Shown here piece by piece: positions 17,234 to 27,109 of a DNA stretch of 40,569 nt. Made by a program: the position numbers and the translations under genes. The stretch's first letter is position 1. Every line of letters starts with the position of its first letter. The stretch spans positions 1 through 40,569 of the forward strand of contig CAMDWC010000004.1 in the NCBI GenBank assembly GCA_945878825.1, in the 5' to 3' direction. Under the pieces are notes generated by a model. That model saw only the letters and a program-made list of their open reading frames with translations. It had not been told where the DNA came from and did no database searches. This stretch comes from Haliscomenobacter hydrossis DSM 1100. GTDB lineage: Bacteria; Bacteroidota; Bacteroidia; Chitinophagales; Saprospiraceae.

Positions 17234-19195
17234 TTGGCTTCATCCATTTTGTCATCAAACCTTCTACGTTATAGCCTTATTTCAAGTATTCTCCTTGTAT
17301 TAGGTTATTTTTATGTCAATAAAGAGGAAAAAGCCCCCATTTCAGACCCCAATGACCTGAATCAATTAAATATTGAAGCCAGGACAATTTTTGCTCACCA
17401 TTGTTATTCTTGTCATGGAGAGGTTAAAAGTAAGGGCGGCCTTCAATTGCACACAAAAGCAGCCGCGTTTGCCGGAGGTGATGATGGTCCTGTAATTATA
17501 CCCGGAGACATAGACAAAAGTGAATTAATACGTCGTATTACGCTTCCGCATAGTCATAAAGACTATATGCCCTCAAAAGGAGAAAAATTAACGAAAGATC
17601 AGGTTCAAACGCTTATAAAATGGGTTGAAACAGGAGCACCCTGGTCGGATAGTATGACTACATCGGTTTACAGATTGGCTCCTTTCGAACATAGGTTGCC
17701 CAAAGTGCCCACCCCCAAAAAAGGACTTTCAAATCCTATCGATTTATTTGTAGATGTATATTTTGAAAAAAATAAAGTGAAGTGGAAAGATCCTGTTGCC
17801 GATCCTTTATTTATTCGCAGGGTTTACCTGGATGTTTTAGGATTACTACCCACGCCAAATGAAATAAAAGCATTCAACGAGGATAAAAACCCTAAGAAAA
17901 GGGATAGATTAGTTAAAACATTGTTGTCTAATGACACCGTTTATGCGCAACACTGGTTAACCTTTTGGAATGATTTGTTGAGAAATGATTATTCTGGAAC
18001 GGGTTATATAACGGGAGGGAGAAGCGCTATTACCCCCTGGTTATATGAATCGTTAACAAAAAATAAAGCCTACGACTCTATTGTTCACCAGCTTATCAGC
18101 CCTTCAGAACCTTCGGCGGGTTTCATCAAAGGCATTCAATGGCGTGGAACAATCAATGCAAGTCAACGAGTGGAAATGCAGGCGGCACAAAATGTAGCGC
18201 AGGTATTTTTAGGCTTAAATTTAAAATGTGCCTCTTGTCACAACAGTTTTATCAGTGACTGGAAACTCGAGGATGCTTATGGTTTTGCTAATATTTTTTC
18301 TGAAGAGCCCCTCGAAATATACAGATGCGACCAGCCTACTGGTAAAATTGCTTCGAATAATCTTCTATTTCCTTCCTTAGGGAAATTAAAAGAAACCACC
18401 GACCGAATGGAGCGATTAAAAGATTTGGCGGGATTGTTGGTTCAGGAAAAAAATGGCCGTTTGTCTCGCACTTTTGTTAATCGGATCTGGGCGCAATTTA
18501 TGGGCAGAGGTTTTATTGAACCCCTTGATTTTATGGACAACATGCCCTGGGACCAGGATTTACTGGATTGGATGGCCTTTGATTTTGTGCGGAACGATTA
18601 TGACATTAAAAAGGTAATGTATCAGATTTTAACCTCTAAAACCTATGCGCAACCGTCTGTCGCTTTTGAAGAACCTGAAAAATTAATATCAAAAGACTAT
18701 GTTTTTCAGGGAATGGTACGCAGGAGGCTTTCGGCCGAACAATTTGCCGATGCTATAAGTAAGGCATTTTACCCTGTTTACAACGACTCAAATTTCGTTA
18801 AAAAGCACTTTCCGCAAATGAATGAAATAAAATCTCCCTTTGTGAGGGCTTCCATGGTAAAGAATGATATTTTCATGACCGCCCTGGGTAGGCCTAACAG
18901 GGAAAATGTAGGGGCAAGTAGAAATAGCCAATCCAATTTAATTCAGGCGCTTGAAGTGACAAATGGTCAGATATTAAATACCAGATTACAACTGGGATCA
19001 GAAAAATGGTTATTATCCAACCTAAGAAAAGACCAGTTAACAGATTCTCTTTTCCTGAATTTTTTAGGACGAACGCCCACGATAAGGGAGAGAAGAGCAA
19101 CAAATACCTTATTGTCTGAAAAGCCTAATGGCTCAGAGATTCAGGATTTGGTTTGGGCATTAACACTGCTCCCTGAATTTCAATTAATTTATTAA
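17234..19195 (+). CDS. Planctomycete-type cytochrome c / DUF1549-DUF1553 protein
   Basis: A 653-aa membrane-anchored protein. One hydrophobic segment (about residues 12-28) is followed by a c-type cytochrome domain with C57-Y-S-C60-H61 and a distal Met in KDYMPSKG. Next come DUF1549 (about 165-370) with a second CxxCH (C332-A-S-C335-H336, KCASCHNSF) and DUF1553 (about 400-650). Function is unknown, though these proteins are found with DUF1501 partners and often near sulfatases and glycosidases. The start is uncertain: no ATG exists near the N-terminus and the frame is closed upstream at 17213, so TTG 17234 (or the TTG 15 bases later) is likely. It is 19 bases before its DUF1501 partner. Confidence 0.85.
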   Translation: MASSILSSNLLRYSLISSILLVLGYFYVNKEEKAPISDPNDLNQLNIEARTIFAHHCYSCHGEVKSKGGLQLHTKAAAFAGGDDGPVIIPGDIDKSELIRRITLPHSHKDYMPSKGEKLTKDQVQTLIKWVETGAPWSDSMTTSVYRLAPFEHRLPKVPTPKKGLSNPIDLFVDVYFEKNKVKWKDPVADPLFIRRVYLDVLGLLPTPNEIKAFNEDKNPKKRDRLVKTLLSNDTVYAQHWLTFWNDLLRNDYSGTGYITGGRSAITPWLYESLTKNKAYDSIVHQLISPSEPSAGFIKGIQWRGTINASQRVEMQAAQNVAQVFLGLNLKCASCHNSFISDWKLEDAYGFANIFSEEPLEIYRCDQPTGKIASNNLLFPSLGKLKETTDRMERLKDLAGLLVQEKNGRLSRTFVNRIWAQFMGRGFIEPLDFMDNMPWDQDLLDWMAFDFVRNDYDIKKVMYQILTSKTYAQPSVAFEEPEKLISKDYVFQGMVRRRLSAEQFADAISKAFYPVYNDSNFVKKHFPQMNEIKSPFVRASMVKNDIFMTALGRPNRENVGASRNSQSNLIQALEVTNGQILNTRLQLGSEKWLLSNLRKDQLTDSLFLNFLGRTPTIRERRATNTLLSEKPNGSEIQDLVWALTLLPEFQLIY

Positions 19196-19214
19196 AAGAT
19201 TCAAATTTAGTGAA

Positions 19215-20645
19215 ATGATAAATGCATGGAATAGGCGTGAATTTTTAAAAACTGCGTCACAAGCTACCTTAGCCGCTTTGGCTGCTGGTGCACCAATAGC
19301 CTCACTACTAACTAGTTGTGCCGGGTCAAAACCAATAGACACCAGTACTGCCGACACGGTTATATTACTTTGGATGGCGGGCGGTATGGCACATACGGAA
19401 ACGTTTGACCCTAAGAAATATACCCCTTTTGAAAAAGGGATGGAAGGAAATCGCGTTCTTTCCACTTTTCCAAGTGTTCCGACGGTTCTTGACGGTATAT
19501 CATTTTCGGAAGGATTGCAGGAAATTGGTAAAGTAATGGATAAAGGGACCGTTATTCGCTCTTATGTGGCTGCCGATTTAGGACATATTTTACATTCCCG
19601 GCATCAATTTAATTGGCACACCTGTTATGAACCGCCACAAACCGTGGCAGCTCCACATATAGGTGCATGGATAGCAAAAGAATTGGGACCTAAAAACCCC
19701 GTAATCCCTGCCTTCATAGATATTGGCCAGCGATTCACCGTAGGAGAGGCTGAAGAATTAAAAGCATTTCACACCGCTGGATTTCTGGGAAACGAATATG
19801 GCCCATTCTTTATTCCCGATCCAAGTCAGGGTTTAGATAGCGTTCGTCCTCCAATTGGCATGAATTTGAAAAGATTTGAAGCCAGAAATAAACTGTATAA
19901 GGAACTGACTTCTACCTCACCCATTGGAGAATATGGTAGTGATTATCAGAAAGAATCCTTACAACGTTCTATGGAACAGGCATATAGCCTTTTACATTCC
20001 CCCGAATCTGCCGCTTTTAATTTATTGGATGAGCCAAAAGAATCTTATGATGCCTATAACACCGGTCGCTTCGGATTGGGTTGTTTGCTTGCAAAAAGAT
20101 TGACCAAACAAGGCGCCCGTTTTGTCAGTGTTACCACGGAATACGAACCATTTTTTGGCTGGGATACTCATGACAATGGTCATACCAGACTGGCGGCAAT
20201 GAAAAAACAAATAGATATGCCTATTGCCCAACTCATCAGAGATTTAGATGAATCAGGGCACTTAGACAGAACGCTGATCATTTTAGCCAGTGAATTTAGC
20301 CGCGATATGATGGTAGAGGGGCGTCCAGACCTGAAAGTAAAGGAGCAAGTCGATCAACCTGATATTCTTCACGAACTGAAATATTATGGTATGCACAGGC
20401 ATTTTACGGACGGTTGTTCTGTATTAATGTTTGGCGGCGGTATAAAAAAAGGATTTGCGTATGGAAAAACATCGGATGAAAGGCCATGTAAAACCATTGA
20501 AAATCCAATAAAAATTGATGGGCTGCACCAAACTATTTATCATACCCTGGGCATTTCCCCGGACACAAATTATGACGTTGAAAAAAGACCATTTTATACT
20601 ACACCCGATGGAAAAGGGAAAGCAGTTATGGATCTTTTCGCATAA
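19215..20645 (+). CDS. Tat-exported DUF1501 protein (possible lipoprotein)
   Basis: A 476-aa protein of the DUF1501 family, which has an alkaline-phosphatase/sulfatase-like fold. The N-terminus carries a twin-arginine motif (NRREFLK), then an Ala-rich hydrophobic region and a lipobox-like LTSC with Cys35, so it could be a Tat-exported lipoprotein. Family blocks are visible (WMAGGMAHTETFDPK; ASEFSRD; the C-terminal DGLHQTIYHTLGI). It pairs with the DUF1549/DUF1553 gene just upstream, an arrangement known from Planctomycetota and Verrucomicrobiota and also from Bacteroidota. Its role is unknown; a periplasmic redox or hydrolytic complex acting on sugars has been suggested for such pairs. Confidence 0.85.
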   Translation: MINAWNRREFLKTASQATLAALAAGAPIASLLTSCAGSKPIDTSTADTVILLWMAGGMAHTETFDPKKYTPFEKGMEGNRVLSTFPSVPTVLDGISFSEGLQEIGKVMDKGTVIRSYVAADLGHILHSRHQFNWHTCYEPPQTVAAPHIGAWIAKELGPKNPVIPAFIDIGQRFTVGEAEELKAFHTAGFLGNEYGPFFIPDPSQGLDSVRPPIGMNLKRFEARNKLYKELTSTSPIGEYGSDYQKESLQRSMEQAYSLLHSPESAAFNLLDEPKESYDAYNTGRFGLGCLLAKRLTKQGARFVSVTTEYEPFFGWDTHDNGHTRLAAMKKQIDMPIAQLIRDLDESGHLDRTLIILASEFSRDMMVEGRPDLKVKEQVDQPDILHELKYYGMHRHFTDGCSVLMFGGGIKKGFAYGKTSDERPCKTIENPIKIDGLHQTIYHTLGISPDTNYDVEKRPFYTTPDGKGKAVMDLFA

Positions 20646-21353
20646 AGCGTCATTGGCATGGTTCTTAGCGACCCATTTTTAAAATATTAACCAAATTTTC
20701 TGTTAGATAGCCAGATAAGTATTTTGCTGACTTCGCCGTTGGGATACCCATTTTAAATTTTCTCGATGCTTTGCCAGTATTTTTCGTTGTAAAGTAGTTT
20801 GAATTGGTTGTGCTGCTTGGTTAAAAGTAAAAGTGATAAATAGATTTGTTTTGCAAAGGCAGTTTTATTTTTATTGTTGTGATTGATTTGGCGTTGGCAA
20901 GTGCTTTATAAGCACTAAAATTGATACCTGAAAGGTTTAATAGCCTGTCGAGTTGCTAATAAAAACAAAGCTTATCCTACCAGACCGATTTTTTTTCGTG
21001 ATATAAACATCCTATAAAATAAATATTTTTAGTCTTGCGATATCCATTTTGCTATCGCAAAAATTATAAAACATTTATACTCAAAGTAATAAATAATAAC
21101 CTAAAAAAGCGTGGCGAAGTCAGGAGTTTTTTGATTCACTTTACCTTATATTTTCCTGATTTTGAATAAATATATTCCATTTTTAGTTGAATCAGAAACC
21201 TACTTTCAGTTTCTGCAAAATCGGTATTTAACGAACAAGAATAAAGTCTTTTATGGGTTTTTCTGACTCTGATTTCACCTTTTTCCGTCCAGGATTTTAG
21301 CACCTTTTATCGGTTAAATTTATAAGCAAAATAACTACCTAAGGTTTACCCGT
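20646..21353. other. 700-bp gap without an intact gene, possible coding relic
   Basis: Between two convergent genes. On the minus strand at about 20920-20687 a frame reads ~50 codons with protein-like composition (for example KTAFAKQIYLSLLLL, then KLLYNEKYWQSIEKI), is broken by one stop, and continues for ~25 codons to TAA at 20687-20689. This may be the tail of a decayed gene, but I cannot name it. The rest (20990-21353) is AT-rich with scattered T-runs and no long hairpin. Confidence 0.3.
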
Positions 21354-23411
21354 TTATTTTTTCATACCAGGTGAATAAATACGTTCTGCCTGCGCCATTA
21401 CCTTTTGCTTATCAAGCGTCATCGGCTTGGTTTTCTGCGCTAAAAAGAGAGGAATCTGGTCGGCGAAATGAGGATTATCGGGATGAGAGGAGGCGCCGTA
21501 GGTATTTACCGTTTCGATAACAGGCAGTTCATTTTTGGGAAATTTAACCATCATCACATAGGCATCACCTCCAACAATTTTTCTTTTCCCCCCTTCGTAG
21601 GGACGACTCCATTGCGGGGCAAGCAAGTCAGGTAATCCACCCACAGGAAATTCCTGATTTCCGCGTACCAATTTTTGAATATCACCTAAGGCGAGATCTA
21701 TTTTTCCAAAATTATCCAGGAGGTATTTTTTTGCGTACGCTAAAGCCTTCATTCCCTCCTCTTTAGTAATCGCCCTTGCCTCTTGGCCTCTTAGTGCCCT
21801 GGCCAAATATTCATAAACGAGCATAAAAACTGCGGCCCCTTTACTTTCGGCAGTTCCCTGGAAATCCCAGGTTTTCAAAGTATTCAACAGCCTATTATCC
21901 TGGTCATCCCCTGCATTTTCCAAAAGGAAAAGGGAATCGAGTTGATACATAAAAGTCAATTTTTCAGGATATTGCCTATCGAATTTAATATCTCTGAAGG
22001 TTTGAAAATCAATTTTAGGGGTAGATTCAAATCTTTGTCTGAAACGGACACTCCTATTATTTTCCATGGTTTCCCACCCATCGGCAGACGAAAACTGGGA
22101 CACTTTTAAATTATCGGCGCTTGCTGTAGCTGAAAAAGAAGAGTGATTGGTATTGAATAGAAAGCCGGAGGACGGATTAACATATTGGGGAAGATCCTTC
22201 AGTGGCCTAAACCTTGTCCACAAGGTAGTTGAGGTATTTCCAGGCAAAGTTTCGAGCCAATTTAGCTTGGGATCTTCCTTTCTAATCGGCATAAGGGCAT
22301 TATTTACATAGAAAATCGTATCATACCGATCGGCATAAACGATGTTAAACATTGATAATCCCTGCACGTTTAATGCGTTATAAAAATCAGTGAAATTCTT
22401 TCCCTTATTCATTTGGTACCATTGATCGAGCGCTCTAATTTCCTGATTGGCACCTAATCTTACAGAAAAAGCACCTTGTTCATTGATTAAAGTTGGACCA
22501 TATTTGCTGGAAAAAGCTTTTTTGGAAATAGGAAAAGGTACCCCCTTCACTCGTAAGCTGACCTTTTTAATTTGTAATTTCTCCCATTGGCCGTCATATT
22601 TATAGTAATACTTCTTTTTAGGATGCCTTTCGAGTTGAAAAATGTCCATTCTATCGCATAAATTTACAGTATGCGCCCAACCGTAATGTTCATTTACCCC
22701 GTGTAATATACATGGACCGCCGGCGAGCAATCCGCCCAAAGCATTCCAACCTTCCTCACTTTGAACATGCGCCTCATAAAATGCCTCAGGTCCTTCATTG
22801 GGCTGATGAGCATTTATGGCCAGATAAGCGACCCCTTCCGTTGTCCTGTCAGGATGCACCGCAATGCCATTTGACCCAATTTTGTCATAGTCAATGAGCC
22901 ATTTCACCTGATTATTGAAAATTTGCTGTAACGCCTGGTCCCCCCCATTGAATTTGGTCAATGCCAGAACCGATGAAGCAATATATTCTTTAACTGTGAT
23001 GGGAAAAACCTTTTTAACGAGCACCTCTTCTGGATGCGCCGCTGCGTAATCATTTACCCCCTGAACATAACCAGTTATAAGTTTTATAAATTCAGGAGAA
23101 AGGGAATTCCATTTTTCCTCTGTCACCTCCCTGCATTGAAACCAATCAAACGCATAATCTGCTGCCACCGCATTTTTACCAAAAGCACGTCCCATGGCTT
23201 TTTTTGCTGGCAATGCAACCATTTGTAAACTAGCAAACTGATCTTCACAATAAGCCCAGGCCAAACCATAAGAAACTTCAGGATCCGTTTTAGCAAAAAT
23301 ATGGGGGATGCCAAAACTATCTCGAACGATGGTTATTTTACCCGGATCTATCTGTCCGTTTACAACATTTAAAAATAAAATTAGCCCAATAACAAAAGGA
23401 AACCGCTTCAT
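21354..23411 (-). CDS. Penicillin acylase family (Ntn-hydrolase) secreted amidase
   Basis: A 685-aa exported N-terminal-nucleophile hydrolase. The signal peptide spans residues 1-19 (ending VVNGQ). The alpha-chain start (ITIVRDSFGIPHIFAKT; GLAWAYCEDQF) and the self-cleavage site at Gly179/Ser180 (IGSNGIAV) are both visible, so Ser180 should become the N-terminal nucleophile of the beta chain after autoproteolysis. Further blocks (HGVNEHYGWAHTVN, GLSMFNIVYAD, FNTNHSSF) match acylases of the PvdQ/aculeacin type. Substrates in this family include N-acyl-homoserine lactones, penicillins and lipopeptides, and the one used here cannot be read. It is divergent from the ABC exporter gene. Confidence 0.88.
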   Translation of the reverse strand: MKRFPFVIGLILFLNVVNGQIDPGKITIVRDSFGIPHIFAKTDPEVSYGLAWAYCEDQFASLQMVALPAKKAMGRAFGKNAVAADYAFDWFQCREVTEEKWNSLSPEFIKLITGYVQGVNDYAAAHPEEVLVKKVFPITVKEYIASSVLALTKFNGGDQALQQIFNNQVKWLIDYDKIGSNGIAVHPDRTTEGVAYLAINAHQPNEGPEAFYEAHVQSEEGWNALGGLLAGGPCILHGVNEHYGWAHTVNLCDRMDIFQLERHPKKKYYYKYDGQWEKLQIKKVSLRVKGVPFPISKKAFSSKYGPTLINEQGAFSVRLGANQEIRALDQWYQMNKGKNFTDFYNALNVQGLSMFNIVYADRYDTIFYVNNALMPIRKEDPKLNWLETLPGNTSTTLWTRFRPLKDLPQYVNPSSGFLFNTNHSSFSATASADNLKVSQFSSADGWETMENNRSVRFRQRFESTPKIDFQTFRDIKFDRQYPEKLTFMYQLDSLFLLENAGDDQDNRLLNTLKTWDFQGTAESKGAAVFMLVYEYLARALRGQEARAITKEEGMKALAYAKKYLLDNFGKIDLALGDIQKLVRGNQEFPVGGLPDLLAPQWSRPYEGGKRKIVGGDAYVMMVKFPKNELPVIETVNTYGASSHPDNPHFADQIPLFLAQKTKPMTLDKQKVMAQAERIYSPGMKK

Positions 23412-23573
23412 AAATAAAGATATTTATTACAATATAGGAAAGTTATCACAAGTGACCTGATTTATACCAGCGATTTTAAAATTTTAAAATTGCATCATTT
23501 ACAAATCAACTAATTGTATATAGTAAATGTTTACAAATAAATTCTAAAAAACCACCCTGGAAAAGCCTTACTT

Positions 23574-25319
23574 ATGAAACCCAAAAAAGAAAGTACCGTC
23601 AGTTTGAAATTTGTCTATCAAACCTTTATTCACCCGCGTTTAAATAAATTATCTGTTGGTCTTCTTCTCATCATTATCAGTAGATTAGCTAGTCTGATAT
23701 TACCCGGAGCGAGCAAATATCTCATTGATGACGTTATTCCCGATAAAAATTTACAAGGGTTGGGCTGGTTATTGGCCGCAGTCGTTATTGCATTGATCAT
23801 ACAGTCGGTTACCTCTTATTTTTTGACTCAACTTCTCAGCGTTGAAGGACAATATTTAATCTCTCAGTTGAGGGTGAAGGTTCAAAAACACATCATACAA
23901 CTTCCTATAAGATACTTCGATAACGTTAAAACAGGAGAACTCGTTTCCCGCATCATGAACGATGTGGAAGGAGTGAGAAATATTGTGGGTACGGGTTTAG
24001 CCCAGATGATTGGGGGTGTCATTACTGCCGTCATTTGTTTGTTTTTACTCGTCGCCATTAGCCCACTTTTGACCCTATATGTCTTAGTGCCTGTTATTAT
24101 ATTTGGACTCATATCTCTAAAAGCTTTTGGAAAAATCAGACCTATTTTCAGGGCAAGAGGCGTTATAAATGCGGAAGTTACTGGTCGATTGACTGAAACA
24201 TTAGGCGGTGTAAGGGTCATCAAAGGATTTAATGCCGAGCAACAGGAAATCGATACCTTTGCCAGAGGGGTCGAAAAATTATATCAGAATGTTAAATCCA
24301 GCCTAACGGCCACCAGTTTTGTGACCAGTGCCGCTACGTTATTGCTCGGATTGGCATCGGCGGGAATTATGGGATTAGGCGGTTATCTGATTATGACCAA
24401 TAAATTGACCTTTGGCGATTTTCTTGCTTTCACCCTGTATTTAGGATTTTTAATTGCGCCCATTGTGCAAATGAGCAATATTGGTAGTCAATTGACAGAG
24501 GCTATTGCTGGCCTGGATAGAACAGAAGAAATCATGCGTTTGCCACTGGAAGCCAATGAGGAAGTGCGCAACGTTACTTTAGACAGGATAAACGGCGATA
24601 TTCATTTCAACGATGTCAGTTTTGCGTATGATCAAGGAAAGGAAGTGGTAAAAAATATCACTTTTCATGCTCCTCCAGGATCGGTTACCGCATTGGTAGG
24701 AACGTCAGGTTCCGGAAAATCAACAATAGCTGGATTGGCTGCCACTTTTTTAAATCCCGATGCTGGTAATATTACAGTGGACGGTATTGACCTGAGTACT
24801 ATAAGCTTGAAAAGTTTCAGAAGCCAATTAGGGGTTGTTTTACAAGACGATTTTCTTTTTGAAGGCAGTATAAAGGACAATATTCTTTTCTCAAGACCTA
24901 ATGCCTCAGCTGAAAAATTGAATAATGCCGTTCATGCAGCTCATGTTCACGAATTTACAGACCGATTTGAAGATGGATTAGATACGTTGATTGGAGAAAG
25001 AGGCGTGAAATTATCAGGCGGACAAAGGCAAAGAATTGCCATAGCCAGAGCTATTTTGGCCAATCCACGGGTCTTGATTTTAGATGAGGCTACCTCAAAT
25101 CTGGATACAGAAAGCGAATCACTCATTCAGGAAAGTTTGAAAAGACTTATGGAAGGCAGGACTACTTTTGTTATTGCGCACCGATTAAGTACTATCAGAC
25201 AAGCCACTCAAATATTAGTGGTAGAACAGGGTAATATTGTGGAAAGAGGTACGCACGATGATTTAATCAAGCTGGAAGGCCGTTATTATTCCTTATATAC
25301 TTATCAGGCTAGAATTTAA
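23574..25319 (+). CDS. MsbA-like ABC exporter (fused permease and ATPase)
   Basis: A 581-aa half-transporter. Six membrane segments lie in residues ~25-310, followed by a nucleotide-binding domain with Walker A GTSGSGKST (376-384), signature LSGGQ (480-484), Walker B VLILDEATS and the H-loop IAHRLST. This layout suits export of lipids, lipopeptides or drugs as a homodimer. The gene overlaps the convergent AraC-family gene by 11 bases at its 3' end. The shared 162-base divergent region with the acylase gene contains an 18-bp palindrome at 23473-23490 made only of A and T. Substrate unknown. Confidence 0.93.
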   Translation: MKPKKESTVSLKFVYQTFIHPRLNKLSVGLLLIIISRLASLILPGASKYLIDDVIPDKNLQGLGWLLAAVVIALIIQSVTSYFLTQLLSVEGQYLISQLRVKVQKHIIQLPIRYFDNVKTGELVSRIMNDVEGVRNIVGTGLAQMIGGVITAVICLFLLVAISPLLTLYVLVPVIIFGLISLKAFGKIRPIFRARGVINAEVTGRLTETLGGVRVIKGFNAEQQEIDTFARGVEKLYQNVKSSLTATSFVTSAATLLLGLASAGIMGLGGYLIMTNKLTFGDFLAFTLYLGFLIAPIVQMSNIGSQLTEAIAGLDRTEEIMRLPLEANEEVRNVTLDRINGDIHFNDVSFAYDQGKEVVKNITFHAPPGSVTALVGTSGSGKSTIAGLAATFLNPDAGNITVDGIDLSTISLKSFRSQLGVVLQDDFLFEGSIKDNILFSRPNASAEKLNNAVHAAHVHEFTDRFEDGLDTLIGERGVKLSGGQRQRIAIARAILANPRVLILDEATSNLDTESESLIQESLKRLMEGRTTFVIAHRLSTIRQATQILVVEQGNIVERGTHDDLIKLEGRYYSLYTYQARI

Positions 25320-26166
25320 CGTCTTTTTTATACTGTCTCGGACTTATTCCTTTTTTTTTCTTAAAAATACGATTGAAGTAAGGAATATCATAAAATCCAC
25401 TCTGAAAGGCTATTTCTCTAATGGCCATATCAGTGTTTAGCAGTAAATGGCAGGCTTGTTTAATCCTGAATTCGAGGAGAACTTCTACGAAGGATTGTTG
25501 CGTAATACTTTTGAAATATCGACAAAAGGAGGTTGGCGAAAGGTCAGCTATCCCTGCTATTTTTGCTAATGAAATATCTTCTTTATAGTGCGTTATGAGG
25601 TAGGAAAACACCTTTTGAAAACGGTTGGTTTCTGATACCTTAAAGTCATTTTCTGCGAAAGAAAGATCTATCGGTTTCAGCTGCACTGCCCTACTTAACC
25701 TATCTAATATATCCAGTAAGATCAATATTTGTTGTGTTGGCGAGGCAAGTTTCATTTCGAATAATCTGTCGGTAATCTTCTTTTTATCGTTTCCCTGAAT
25801 GTCAAAACCTGCTTTTGATTTGTCAAGAAACATTTTGATAGCTACAAATTCATTAAGATTAAAAAAATCTTCTCCTAAAAAATGCTGGTTAAACTGAACC
25901 ACGATGGCTTCAGATAACTCCGTTTGATTTTCCTTTTGGTGATTTATCCAACAATGAGGTAAATGAGAACCTAAGAAAACCAAGTCTCCATCTGAAAAAT
26001 CATCTACTTGTTTACCAACAAAGCGCTGCCCCTCCCCTTTTACAATCAAGGTAAGTTCATATTCCGGATGAAAATGAAAGGGGGCGTCAAATTGTGGTAT
26101 CCTAAAATGACGCACGAGCAAAGCTTTGGAGGGATCTGATTTTACCTGTTCAAAAACAGCTTTCAT
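25309..26166 (-). CDS. AraC-family transcription regulator with cupin sensor domain
   Basis: A 285-aa regulator. The N-terminal ~90 residues form a cupin-like sensor (FDAPFHFHPEYELTLI, then SDGDLVFLGSHLPHCW), and the last 100 residues hold two helix-turn-helix units (ISLAKIAGIADLSPTSFCRYFK and IREIAFQSGFYDIPYFNRIFKK). The start is placed at ATG 26166 (MKAVFEQV), because the upstream in-frame extension to 26223 is low-complexity. In Bacteroidota this type usually controls sugar or small-molecule genes next to it. It is divergent from the PhyH gene, with 133 bases between the start codons, so it probably regulates the PhyH/dehydrogenase operon. Confidence 0.9.
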   Translation of the reverse strand: MKAVFEQVKSDPSKALLVRHFRIPQFDAPFHFHPEYELTLIVKGEGQRFVGKQVDDFSDGDLVFLGSHLPHCWINHQKENQTELSEAIVVQFNQHFLGEDFFNLNEFVAIKMFLDKSKAGFDIQGNDKKKITDRLFEMKLASPTQQILILLDILDRLSRAVQLKPIDLSFAENDFKVSETNRFQKVFSYLITHYKEDISLAKIAGIADLSPTSFCRYFKSITQQSFVEVLLEFRIKQACHLLLNTDMAIREIAFQSGFYDIPYFNRIFKKKKGISPRQYKKDVKF

Positions 26167-26299
26167 AGGATTAAATTTTCTATTTCTAAGTAAAATAGCA
26201 TAATAAATGATAAAATAAAACAATTATTTGCCAAAAAAGTCAAAGCCCAGGAAGAAAATCGAGTATAATTTTGAGCGTAAACTAAACGAATTCATCCAA

Positions 26300-27109
26300 A
26301 TGAAAACAACAATCATAAACCAGCCCTTTCAGGTGAGTGAGGAAGCCATCGCATTTTTCCAAAAAAACAGATTTATCAAACTGAAAAATGTGTTGGATGC
26401 GGAAACACTAGCTTATTATGGAGAAGCAATTAGTAGAAAAGTGGCAGAAATAAATACGCAGGACAAGCCAATGGAACAAAGAGATACTTATGGAAAAGCT
26501 TTTTTACAAATTTTTAATCTTTGGAGAGAGGACGAAACCTGTAAAGAATTTGTGTTAAGTAAAAGGCTGGGGCACATTGCTACGCAGTTGCTTCAAACCA
26601 ATGGTGTCCGATTATATCACGATCAGGCGTTGTTTAAAGAGGCTCGAGGCGGAATCACCCCCTGGCATGCCGATCAATATTATTGGCCATTGGCTTCCGA
26701 CAAAACCGTTACCGCCTGGATTCCACTACAAGAAGTACCGTTAGAAATGGGCCCGTTAGAATTCAGCGCTGGAAGTCAGGCGATTGTGGAGGGCAGAGAA
26801 TTATCTATCGGGGATGAAAGTGAACAGAAGATAGCGCAAAGATTGAGGGTAACCGACTTTGGACACGTTATTGAACCCTTTGAACTAGGTGAAGTAAGTT
26901 TCCATTCTGGCTGGGTTTTTCATAGAGCAGGAGCAAATGATACCGATCGTACAAGAAAAGTAATGACCATGATTTACATGGACAGTGAGATGAAATTGAA
27001 GGAACCGGAGAACGAGAATCAGGTGAATGACTGGAATACCTGGTGTCCGGGAGCTAACATCGGGGAAATTATCGCCTCGCCTATTAATCCTCTCATTTAT
27101 TCTAAATGA
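26300..27109 (+). CDS. PhyH-family Fe(II)/2-oxoglutarate dioxygenase
   Basis: A 269-aa cytoplasmic oxygenase of the phytanoyl-CoA dioxygenase family. The iron ligands are visible as H123-x-D125 (PWHADQYYW) and H208 (FHRAGAN), with a candidate 2-oxoglutarate-binding Arg shortly after (DRTRK). The start is taken as ATG 26300 (MKTTIINQPF). A longer frame from 26228 begins with a TTG and a Lys-rich stretch and is not supported. The stop overlaps the dehydrogenase start by four bases (ATGA). The substrate is unknown, but the divergent AraC regulator and the coupled dehydrogenase suggest breakdown of an alcohol- or ether-like compound. Confidence 0.88.
   Translation: MKTTIINQPFQVSEEAIAFFQKNRFIKLKNVLDAETLAYYGEAISRKVAEINTQDKPMEQRDTYGKAFLQIFNLWREDETCKEFVLSKRLGHIATQLLQTNGVRLYHDQALFKEARGGITPWHADQYYWPLASDKTVTAWIPLQEVPLEMGPLEFSAGSQAIVEGRELSIGDESEQKIAQRLRVTDFGHVIEPFELGEVSFHSGWVFHRAGANDTDRTRKVMTMIYMDSEMKLKEPENENQVNDWNTWCPGANIGEIIASPINPLIYSK

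Noticed and set aside
23473-23490. 18-bp perfect palindrome between the acylase and ABC genes as an operator
   Set aside because: It consists only of A and T in runs, which occur by chance in AT-rich intergenic DNA; not enough to list as a site.
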